The notes below the pieces were generated by a model. The model saw only the letters and a list, made by a program, of their open reading frames with translations, searched no databases and had not been told where the DNA came from. Shown one piece after another: positions 9,403 through 16,877 of a DNA stretch of 64,000 bases (within the stretch, counting starts at the first letter, position 1; every line of letters starts with the position of its first letter). The stretch covers positions 124,001 to 188,000 of the forward strand of contig NZ_CP029192.1 of assembly GCF_008642315.1 (NCBI RefSeq), in the 5' to 3' direction. Made by a program: the position numbers and the translations under genes. Origin of the DNA: Streptomyces venezuelae. Its GTDB lineage: Bacteria > Actinomycetota > Actinomycetes > Streptomycetales > Streptomycetaceae.

Positions 9403-9679
9403 GGCCGGGGCGGGGGTGGGGGCGCCAACTGGCGGCGCGGGGCGCGGTGTTGGGGAGCGGCGCCGGGGCGCGGTGTCGGGGCGCGGCGCCGGGGCGCGGC
9501 GGGGATCGGGCTGTCCGGCGGGCGCCCTCGTCCAGCCCCCTCTCCCCTCCCCCGCCCCGCCCCGCCCCGCCCGGCCCGGCCTCGATGCCTGCCGCTCTCC
9601 TGCCGCTCTCCTGCCGCGCCGCTGCTGGTGCGCCGCCCGGCGCGGGTGGGGCGTGCCGGGCGGCGGGTCGGTGGGCCCG

Positions 9680-9761
9680 CTAGGGCCTGTGTCGGACGTC
9701 CCGTCGTCCGCCCGGAGGGCGGGCGCCGCGGGGCAGGCGGGACTTCCGACACAGGCCCTAG
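9680..9761. repeat. 82-bp near-perfect inverted repeat at the qcrB stop codon
   Basis: Arms of 24 bp with one mismatch (17 bp perfect: CTAGGGCCTGTGTCGGA and its complement) enclose a GC-rich 34-bp centre with smaller hairpins. The qcrB stop codon lies inside the right arm. It can serve as a terminator for the leftward qcrB transcript, although no T-tract follows. The long arms, starting with AGGGCCTGT, also look like ends of a small mobile element. Confidence 0.6.
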
Positions 9762-11455
9762 GGCTGTTGCCGGTCCGGCCCGGTGTGTGCTTGGGCGGGG
9801 GCGGGCGGGGCGGGGGGCGGGTGCCCGCCCGGGGCGGGATCGAGGTGGTGCAGGGCTTCTTGCATCTCCTGCGGGGTGGGTGGGGGGATCTGGCCGCCGG
9901 CCAGCCAGCGGCTGAGGCGGTGGCGCACCGTCTGGGTGCGGGAGCGGGGGTTGGGGATGCCGTCGCGGTCCGTGCGGGCGGGGGCCGGCAGCGCGGCGGG
10001 GACGTCCCGGGAGAGCAGCAGGTACTCCTGCGCGCGGTCGAGGCGCTCGTGGACCTCGGTGAACTCGCCGTGCGGCAGCCGCTTGATCCGGCCGGTCTCC
10101 CGGCCGTGCAGGAGCTTGTCGCGGTCGCGCAGTTGCAGGCCGATGCAGATCCGCCGGGTGATGACGTAGGTCAGGGCGGGGATGACGAAGACCCCGATGC
10201 GCACGGCCCAGGTGATGGCGTTCATGGACAGGTGGAACCGCTCGGCCAGGATGTCGTTGGAGCCGCCGAAGAACAGCACCAGGTAGAAGGCGGCCAGCGA
10301 GCAGACGAAGGCGGTGCGGGCGGGCTGCTCGCGGGGCCGGTCCAGCAGGTGGTGCTCGCCTTTGTCCCCGGTGATCCAGGCCTCGATGAACGGCCACAGG
10401 GCGGCGACGGCGATCAGGAGGGTGGGCAGGACGACGGCCGGGATCAGCACGCCCATGTTGACGGTGTGGCCGGCCACCGCGAACTCCCAGGCGGGGAACG
10501 CGCGCAGGGCGCCTTCCAAAAAGCCCATGTACCAGTCGGGCTGGGAGCCCTGGGAGATCTGGTCGGGCCGGTAGGGCCCGTACACCCAGACGGCGTTGAT
10601 CTGGGCGACGCCCGCCATCAGGGCCAGGACACCGGAGACCAGGAAGAAGAAGCCGCCGGCCTTGGCCGCGTAGTGCGGCATGAGCGGCTGGCCGACGACG
10701 TTGTGCTGGGTGCGGCCCGGGCCGCGGAACTGGGTGTGCTTGTGGTGGACGACCAGGATCAGGTGGATCGAGACCAGGGCCAGCATGAGGCCCGGCAGCA
10801 GCAGGATGTGCAGGCTGTAGAAGCGGGGGATGACGTCGGTGCTGGGGAACTCGCCGCCGAAGAGGAAGAACGTGGCGTAGGTGCCGACCAGCGGGATGGC
10901 GAGCGTGACGCCCTCGGCGATGCGCAGGCCGGTGCCCGAGAGGAGGTCGTCGGGCAGTGAGTAGCCCAGGAAGCCTTCCAGGGTGACCAGGACCAGCAGG
11001 GCCACGCCGATCAGCCAGTTGAGCTCGCGCGGCTTGCGGAAGGAGCCGGTCAAAAAGTGCCGCAGGGTGTGCGCCATGGTCGCGGCGATCATGGTCAGGG
11101 CCGCCCAGTGGTGCAGCTGGCGGATGAAGAGGCCGCCGCGCACCTCGAAGCTGATCCTGAGGGTGGAGGCGTAGGCCTCGGACATCTGCACGCCCTGCAG
11201 CGGGACGTGCGGGCCGTCGTAGACGGTGTGGTGCATGCTCGGGTTGAAGAACAGGGTCAGGTAGAGGCCGGTGAGGATCAGGATGATGAAGCTGTAGAGC
11301 GCGATCTCGCCGAACATGAAGGACCAGTGCTCGGGGAAGACCTTGCGCATCAAGGTGCGTCCCTTGTACAGGCCCAGGCGTGCGTCGACGTAGTCGGCGA
11401 TGCGCTCGCCGGCGGGGGCCTGTCCGCGCCGTGGCGCCTTGTCGGTGATGCTCAT
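9758..11455 (-). CDS. qcrB: Solitary cytochrome bc1 cytochrome b subunit (QcrB paralogue)
   Basis: Actinomycete-type menaquinol:cytochrome c reductase cytochrome b, 565 aa, an integral membrane protein with eight or more hydrophobic helices. Heme-ligating His pairs are seen in RQLHHWAALTM...HTLRH and HILLLPG...HLILVVHHKH, the Qo-site signature is PDWY, and TGDKGEHHLLDRPR is typical of Streptomyces QcrB. The C terminus ends in a Pro-rich tail. No qcrA or qcrC lies beside it, so this is not the housekeeping qcrCAB operon. In a cluster for quinone-like and phenazine products, a duplicated QcrB is best read as a drug-tolerant target copy; this is inference. A GGGAGGG ribosome site lies 9 bp before the chosen ATG. 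Confidence 0.92.
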   Translation of the reverse strand: MSITDKAPRRGQAPAGERIADYVDARLGLYKGRTLMRKVFPEHWSFMFGEIALYSFIILILTGLYLTLFFNPSMHHTVYDGPHVPLQGVQMSEAYASTLRISFEVRGGLFIRQLHHWAALTMIAATMAHTLRHFLTGSFRKPRELNWLIGVALLVLVTLEGFLGYSLPDDLLSGTGLRIAEGVTLAIPLVGTYATFFLFGGEFPSTDVIPRFYSLHILLLPGLMLALVSIHLILVVHHKHTQFRGPGRTQHNVVGQPLMPHYAAKAGGFFFLVSGVLALMAGVAQINAVWVYGPYRPDQISQGSQPDWYMGFLEGALRAFPAWEFAVAGHTVNMGVLIPAVVLPTLLIAVAALWPFIEAWITGDKGEHHLLDRPREQPARTAFVCSLAAFYLVLFFGGSNDILAERFHLSMNAITWAVRIGVFVIPALTYVITRRICIGLQLRDRDKLLHGRETGRIKRLPHGEFTEVHERLDRAQEYLLLSRDVPAALPAPARTDRDGIPNPRSRTQTVRHRLSRWLAGGQIPPPTPQEMQEALHHLDPAPGGHPPPAPPAPAQAHTGPDRQQP

Positions 11456-11611
11456 GCCCGCGCGCCCTCCCGTTGCCGCTCGGCCGTCTCGGGCACGCCC
11501 TCGCCGTGCGGTGACCGGCCGGTGGTGGGGGCGGCCTGCAGCGGCGCGAACGGGCTGGTGCCCCGGAGCGGATCGAACGCTATCGAGCCCGGTCGCGGGC
11601 GGACAACCGCG

Positions 11612-11651
11612 CTCGAGGTGGAGTCCTGGCGCAACTCCACCGGTTCTCGAG
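11612..11651. promoter_or_regulatory. Interrupted palindrome upstream of qcrB
   Basis: CTCGAG and GTGGAGT on the left are mirrored by ACTCCAC and CTCGAG on the right, about 160-200 bp before the qcrB start. Another TCGAGC lies just outside. CTCGAG/TCGAGC words resemble SARP heptamers, but the arrangement is inverted rather than the usual 11-bp direct spacing, so the regulator is unknown. Confidence 0.35.
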
Positions 11652-11859
11652 CCGGTTGGCGCCCGCACGGTCCACACGGCGGACCGTCTGCGCGCACCTA
11701 CGGGTGCCCAAGTCGGCGTCTACGTAGGGTAGTTGCCGCGCCGTTGTCACGCCGGGGAGCCTATGCCGCGGCCGGTGCGTGCCCGCGCCCGGCTCCCTGC
11801 CGCGGCGACGGGGACGGCTGCTGCGGCGGGCGGCCGGGGGGAACCCGGGGGCGGGCCGT

Positions 11860-12132
11860 GGGTGGTGCGCCGGGCGGGCCGGGGGCGGGACATGGGTGGT
11901 GCGCCGGGCGGGCCGGGGGCGGGACATGGGTGGTGCGCCGGGCGGGCCGGGGGCGGGACATGGGTGGTGCGCCGGGCGGGCCGGGGGCGGGACATGGGTG
12001 GTGCGCCGGGCGGGCCGGGGGCGGGACATGGGTGGTGCGCCGGGCAGCGGGCGGACCGGGAGCGGGCCAGCTGCCGCGCCGGGCAGCGGGCGGACCGGGA
12101 GCGGGCCAGCTGCCGCGCCGAGCAGCGGGCGG
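11860..12132. repeat. Two adjoining tandem repeats (34-bp x5, 39-bp x2 plus partial) in a gene-free stretch
   Basis: From 11860 five identical 34-bp units (beginning GGGTGGTGCGCCGGGCGGGC) run head to tail, then change at 12039 into 39-bp units (GCCGGGCAGCGGGCGGACCG...) present twice plus a partial third. A 34-bp period is not a multiple of three, so no frame keeps the same peptide across units and coding is unlikely. The whole interval from the qcrB start to polyprenyl synthase 2 (about 1.3 kb) holds no gene I can support. Confidence 0.85.
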
Positions 12133-12790
12133 AGCGTGGGTGGTGCCCGGCGGTGCGGTGGCCGAGGTGGTGGGGCCGGGAGGGCGGCCTCGATGACGTC
12201 GCGCAGCAGGGGGTGGTGCAGGGCGCCGCCGGTGCGCCGCAGCCCGGCGTGGCCGGTGTGGCCGGTGGGCGGGGGGCCGTCGGCGACGCACGGCGTGAGG
12301 GGCTGCCCTCGACGAGGGGGGAGCCGGCCCTGGCCGGGGGGGGCCGGGTGCGGGCATGAGCGGCGGGCCCCGCCCGCTGCGTGCTTCGGCGGGCGGGGCG
12401 GGCCCAAATCCCCGGGCGTGCCCGGCCGTTGCCCGCAGCGGGCGCGCACCACACTCAGGGGGCGCCGGCCCGGCGCCACGCCCTCAGGACCCAAGGGGGC
12501 TCGCGCCGCCCTCCCCTACCGGCCCGGCGCCCGGCCGATACGCGTCGTGCGCCGCGGCCCGGTCGCCGGACCCTGGCCCCGGGCGCGCAGGGACGCGGCC
12601 CGCACCGGCCCGGCACCCGCCGTACAGGATTCACCGGGCCGGCGCCCCGCCCGCCGGGCGTTTCGGTGGGTACCCGGCCGTCGTGGGCCGTGTCGGTGCC
12701 GGCGTCGGTGCCGGGGCCGGTGTCGGGGCGGCGGCCGGCCGGTGCGGGCACCCGGAGGCCGGGGGCCGGCGCGGCGCGGGCGGGGGCGGG

Positions 12791-13867
12791 TCAGGCGGTG
12801 CGGTAGGCGACGCGGTTGGCCATGCGGGTCAGTTCGCTGCGCCAGACCGGGTCGATGGGCACGTCGTCGATGGCCCGGCAGCCCTGCTCGACCAGGGCGC
12901 TGATGTGCTTCTCGACGTCGTCGAGCACCCCGGTGTCCACCAGGCGCCGGCGGACCTCGTCGGGGGTGTGGCCGGGCTCGGTGATCAGCTGGTGGATGCG
13001 TTCGTCGCGCTGCATCGCCCAGCCCAGCAGCAGTGTCATCTTGTGCTGGCTGAAGTCGAGGCCGGCGGGCTTGCCGGTGTCCGCGGAGTCCCCGAAGGCG
13101 TCCAGCAGGTCGTCGCGGAGCTGGAAGGCCTCGCCCACCGCCTCGCCGTACTTCTCGAAGGCGGGGGCCAGATCGGCGCGGCCGGCCGCGCTCGCCCCCA
13201 CCACCAGGGGCCGGTGGATGGTGTAGTGGCCGGACTTGATCAGGGCGATCCAGCGGGAGAGGTCGGGGTCGACGGAGAACTCGGCGGCCGCGGTCATGTC
13301 CATGTACTGGCCGATCATCACCTCCGAGCGCAGCTTGCTCCACACCGGGATGACCGAGGGCGGCGCCTGGGACATCAGCTGGTCGGAGTAGACCAGGGCC
13401 AGATCCCCCACCAGCAGGGCCACGCCCTCACCGAACCGGCGTGACTCGCCCTGCCAGGCCCGGCTCTCGTGCAGCGCGGAGTGCTTGGCGTGCACGGTGG
13501 GCAGGCCGCGCCGGTGGCTGGAGGCGTCGATGATGTCGTCGTGGATGAGGCCGGAGGCGTGCAGCATCTCCACGGCGGCGGCGGCCGCCACGATGCCGGG
13601 GTTGCCCGGGTCGCCGCCGGCGGCGAGGTAGCCGGTGATGCAGAACGCGGGCCGGATGCGCTTGCCGCCGGCCGCGACCAGGCCGGCGACCGCGTCGACC
13701 GCGCCGCCCGCCCGCTCGTCCGCGGCCCCCCACACCCGGCGCTCGGACGCCAGGAACGAGCTCAGCCGCCGCTCCATTTTCTGCAGCAGTTCCTCGGTGG
13801 TGCGGCGCGCGGCGGCGGACAATTCCTGGCTGCCCGATTCGGCCTCGAGGGTCTTTTCGTTAACCAT
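12791..13867 (-). CDS. Polyprenyl diphosphate synthase 2
   Basis: Second trans-isoprenyl diphosphate synthase, 358 aa, only distantly similar to the first. It has GGKRIRPAF, first Asp-rich motif HDDIID and a complete second motif RDDLLD followed by FGDSADTGKPAGLDFSQHK. Gly and Ser occupy positions 4 and 5 before the first DD, again favouring a product longer than FPP. The ATG (MVNEKT) is preceded by AAGGAG. A prenyl chain of defined length for a meroterpenoid or prenylated phenazine is the likely purpose. It is transcribed divergently from the small regulator pair to its right across an AT-rich spacer. Confidence 0.9.
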   Translation of the reverse strand: MVNEKTLEAESGSQELSAAARRTTEELLQKMERRLSSFLASERRVWGAADERAGGAVDAVAGLVAAGGKRIRPAFCITGYLAAGGDPGNPGIVAAAAAVEMLHASGLIHDDIIDASSHRRGLPTVHAKHSALHESRAWQGESRRFGEGVALLVGDLALVYSDQLMSQAPPSVIPVWSKLRSEVMIGQYMDMTAAAEFSVDPDLSRWIALIKSGHYTIHRPLVVGASAAGRADLAPAFEKYGEAVGEAFQLRDDLLDAFGDSADTGKPAGLDFSQHKMTLLLGWAMQRDERIHQLITEPGHTPDEVRRRLVDTGVLDDVEKHISALVEQGCRAIDDVPIDPVWRSELTRMANRVAYRTA

Positions 13868-14450
13868 GTCTATCTCCTTGGTTGTTACGGGGCGCGTGCG
13901 GCGCCGGCACACGGCACGCGCCGCGGGTATTCACAAGGCGTACGCTGCCCGGTCACGCGGGAACTGGAAGAAGACTAGAGTTCTCCTTCAGAAAAGAGGA
14001 ATCTAGAATTCCCCTTTAGGGGCGTTAGATTACGAAAAGAAAAATTTACACGCCCTGGTTTAACGCTCTCTCCCCGGCCGGAGGCACGTTGACACCCCCG
14101 ACCGGTCGTGGAACTCTCCCAAGTGCACCCCTGGCCGCAGCTCGGCAGGACCGGGGGATCTGCGCAACAGCGGGGGGACAGTACGCGCATGGCAGCCGTA
14201 TTCACTGAACACGCCATGGCCTGCACGCGGCGGGCCGAAATCACATTCCTTTTCCGGGATTTCCTGACGGGACCGTGAAGGGCTTTTCCTGCCCCACGGC
14301 TTTCTCCAGTGGCTCTGCACCGGGGGATCCGGCCCCACTCCCCTGCCCCATGGGCCTTCCTGTTCTGCATTACCGCGGCAATCGGCACGGTGTTTTGCGT
14401 GCCCGGCCGGTTGCGGGGCGCGCGCCAGCTCATGAAGGAGATTTCATTCG
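13868..14450. promoter_or_regulatory. AT-rich divergent intergenic region
   Basis: 583 bp between a leftward prenyl synthase gene and a rightward regulator-like pair. The part near 13970-14060 is conspicuously AT-rich for this window and contains TCTAGAATT and the palindrome CCCCTTTAGGGG (14011-14022). It probably carries both divergent promoters, but I cannot assign boxes. It contains no supportable gene. Confidence 0.45.
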
Positions 14451-15077
14451 ATGGAGTTCCACTCATGCCCCAGGAACCATGCCCAGGAAGTCCGTGCCGC
14501 CGCCGGGTCCGTGCTCTGTGTCCCGTGCCTGGGGCAGCTGGAACGTAACCTGCGCACGCTTCCCGGTCTCCACCAGGAGGGGCTGTACCACGTTCTGTCG
14601 GCCTCCCGGCGGCGGAACCCGACAAAGGTGTCGGGCAGCCGCAAGCGGGACCATCTGAACATGTCCGCGCTGGATGCCAGGAACAACAGTCTGGCGGTCC
14701 TGGAATCGTGGTCCTGTTTCGTCGCGGAGAAACTCGGCCCGGCGGTTCCCGGCCGTTCCGTGCCGGCCCTGACGGGTTTCTTGCTGCACCATCTCCAGTG
14801 GCTGACCGGCCGGCCGCCCGCCGCGGAATTCGCCGATGAGATCGAGGGTCTGCACCTGGAATTGCTGCGGGCCATCGACCCGGAGCCCGGTGAGCACAAT
14901 GCGGTCCTCGTCGCGTGCGTCGTGGTCGGCTGCCCGGGAAAGATCAGCACGTCGCCGCGGCAGCAGGAACGTGCCGGAAAGAGCGGTCTTGGCTGCTCGG
15001 CGGGGCATGCCTGGGAAATGCGTGAACTGCTTGCCGTAGGGCATCTCATGAACCGACAGCGAAAGGACGCCGCATGA
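14451..15077 (+). CDS. Cys-rich putative regulatory protein (OvmZ-like, tentative)
   Basis: 208-aa protein with an N-terminal Cys cluster (CPRNH...LCVPCLGQLERNLRTLPGLHQE), resembling the short zinc-ribbon-like leader found in many actinomycete small DNA-associated proteins, followed by a mostly helical region. An AAGGAG site precedes the ATG and the stop codon overlaps the next ATG. Pairing with a tiny HTH protein recalls the ovmZ/ovmW pair of angucycline clusters, which influences antibiotic production; I make that link from memory of the gene arrangement, not from alignment. It is one of only two plus-strand genes between the truncated oxidase at the left edge and the TetR gene at 44.7 kb. 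Confidence 0.7.
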   Translation: MEFHSCPRNHAQEVRAAAGSVLCVPCLGQLERNLRTLPGLHQEGLYHVLSASRRRNPTKVSGSRKRDHLNMSALDARNNSLAVLESWSCFVAEKLGPAVPGRSVPALTGFLLHHLQWLTGRPPAAEFADEIEGLHLELLRAIDPEPGEHNAVLVACVVVGCPGKISTSPRQQERAGKSGLGCSAGHAWEMRELLAVGHLMNRQRKDAA

Positions 15078-15256
15078 ACAGGCCACCACGTCACCGGCTC
15101 GTTCCCACGAACGTGGCCGCGCTGGCCGCGGGGGTGTCCGAGGCGACCATCCGCAAGTGGGTGAGCCGGGGAAAGATAACGCGTTATGGAACTCCGGGCC
15201 GCTCGGAGTTCGACATCGAGGAACTCACGGTGATCGCCCTGCAGCGCCGGCGCTGA
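15074..15256 (+). CDS. Mini helix-turn-helix DNA-binding protein (OvmW-like, tentative)
   Basis: 60-aa protein consisting of little more than one MerR/excisionase-type winged HTH: ALAAGVSEATIRKWVSRGKI followed by a wing TRYGTPGRSEFDIEEL. It overlaps the preceding gene by four bases (ATGA), so the two products are made together and probably act together. Such mini-HTH proteins bind DNA or modify the specificity of a partner. It is a candidate pathway regulator for the divergent prenyl synthase gene or the larger cluster; this is inference. Confidence 0.75.
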   Translation: MNRPPRHRLVPTNVAALAAGVSEATIRKWVSRGKITRYGTPGRSEFDIEELTVIALQRRR

Positions 15257-15443
15257 ACCCGGCCCCGCATCCGACGCCCGCCCCGGTATCGCATCCGGTG
15301 CCGCCTCCCGGACCCGCATCCGGTGCCGCATCCGGTGCCTGTGCCGCATCCCGGCCCCGCCGCCCCCACCCCCGTCCCCGCCCCGCTCCTGCCCGGCGGG
15401 GGCGAGGGCGGCGGGGGCGACGGGGCCGGCGGGGTTTGGGGGT

Positions 15444-16877
15444 TCACCGGTCGGGGGCGGCGGGCTGGGGGCGTGCCAGGGCCCGTTCGGTGAGCGGGCC
15501 GGCCGCTCCGGTGTAGGCCTCGGGGGCGAACAGGTCCCCGCAGCCGGCCTCCGCCTCTTTCAGGGCGGCGGCGGCCCGCTCGTCCGCGCGCAGCAGGGCG
15601 GCCAGGGGGGTGCCGGTGCGTGCCGCCCGGGCGGAGGCCTCGTTCAGCAGCTGCCGTGCGGCGGCCTTGCCCAGCAGCGGGGTCAGGGCGGCGGCGATCC
15701 GTTCGGAGACGATCTGGCCGCCGGTCAGCGCGGTGTTGGCGCGCATGCGGGCGGGGTCGACCGTCAGGCGGGAGACGAGTTCCGCCGTCTGGTGGGCCGC
15801 TCCCCCGGCCAGCCGCAGCAGGGCGCGCAGCGGTTCCCACTCGGCGTGCCAGGCGCCGGCCGAGCGTTCGTCCTCGCTGAGCATGCAGCCCAGCACGGTG
15901 GCGGCGAGCTGGGGGGCCTGCAGGGCGGCCGAGCGCACCGCGGTGGCCAGGACGGGGTTGCGTTTGTGCGGCATCGCCGAGGAGGCGCCCCGGCCGGCGG
16001 GTGCCGGTTCGTGCACCTCGCCGGTCTCGGTGCGGGTCAGCGCCAGCACGTCGACGGAGATCTTGCCCAGGGCGGTGCAGGTGAACGCGGTGGCCTGGGC
16101 CAGGTCCGCGACCGGGGTGCGCAGCACGTGCCAGGGCAGCAGCGGGGCCGCCAGGCCGAGTTCGGCGGCGAAGGTGCGGGTGAGGCCGGTGACGTAGGCG
16201 GCGGGTTCGGCGTCCTGGGCGTGCTGGAGGTAGCCGGCCAGGGTGCCGGCGGCCCCGCCGAGCTGGACGGGGCCCGGGTCGAGGGCGCGCAGTTTGTCCG
16301 CCGCGTCCAGCACCAGGTGGCGCCAGCCCGCCGCTTTGAGCCCGAAGGTGGTGGGCACGGCGTGCAGGGCCAGGGTGCGGCCGGCCATGAGGGTGCCCTG
16401 GTGGGTGCGGGCCAGGTCGGCCAGCGCCCGGGCGGCGGCGTCCAGGTCGGCGCGGATCAGCCGCAGCGCGCGGGCGGCCACCAGCATCATCGCCGTGTCG
16501 AGGATGTCCTGGCTGGTGGAGCCGCGGTGGACGTAGCGGGCCGCGTCGGCGTCCTGCGCGGCCACCACGGCAGTGAACTCCTGGACCAGTGCCACCACCG
16601 GGTTGGCGGACTGGCGGGCCTGGCGGGCCAGCGCCCGCAGGTCCAGGTGCTCGGCCCGGGCCGCCCGGCTGATCACCCGGGCGGCCGCCCGGGGCACCGT
16701 GCCGAGCCGGGCCTGGGCCCGGCTCAGCGCCGCCTCGGCGTCCAGCATGGCCTGCAGCCAGGCCCCGTCGCCGACCGCGGCCGCCACGGGGGTGTCCGCC
16801 CAGACCGGCGCGAGCAGCCCGCTCTCCACCGCCTCCCCACCGCACCCGGCCGCACCGGGCGGGAAGTCATCGGGCAT
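15444..16877 (-). CDS. Fumarase/aspartase-superfamily lyase, candidate nitrosuccinate lyase (CreD/FzmL-like)
   Basis: 477-aa member of the superfamily containing adenylosuccinate lyase, 3-carboxymuconate cycloisomerase and nitrosuccinate lyase. The signature loop GRGASSAMPHKRNP, with catalytic Ser, is intact, as are HRGSTSQDILDTA and TALTGGQIVSER. By sequence alone it could be annotated as PcaB or PurB, but the overlap with a CreE/FzmM-like flavoprotein gene points to the aspartate-nitrosuccinate route, in which this lyase releases nitrous acid and fumarate. The start ATG has an AAGGAG site placed inside the end of the upstream gene (11-bp overlap). It is the last gene of the mevalonate/nitrite operon. 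Confidence 0.85.
   Translation of the reverse strand: MPDDFPPGAAGCGGEAVESGLLAPVWADTPVAAAVGDGAWLQAMLDAEAALSRAQARLGTVPRAAARVISRAARAEHLDLRALARQARQSANPVVALVQEFTAVVAAQDADAARYVHRGSTSQDILDTAMMLVAARALRLIRADLDAAARALADLARTHQGTLMAGRTLALHAVPTTFGLKAAGWRHLVLDAADKLRALDPGPVQLGGAAGTLAGYLQHAQDAEPAAYVTGLTRTFAAELGLAAPLLPWHVLRTPVADLAQATAFTCTALGKISVDVLALTRTETGEVHEPAPAGRGASSAMPHKRNPVLATAVRSAALQAPQLAATVLGCMLSEDERSAGAWHAEWEPLRALLRLAGGAAHQTAELVSRLTVDPARMRANTALTGGQIVSERIAAALTPLLGKAAARQLLNEASARAARTGTPLAALLRADERAAAALKEAEAGCGDLFAPEAYTGAAGPLTERALARPQPAAPDR

Noticed and set aside
11452..11697. 81-codon minus-strand frame overlapping the qcrB start by ATGA
   Set aside because: The overlap looks like coupling, but the sequence has no resemblance to QcrA, no clear ribosome site, and lies over the palindromic regulatory region.
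11860..12132. CRISPR array
   Set aside because: Units are contiguous without unique spacers and no cas genes are present.
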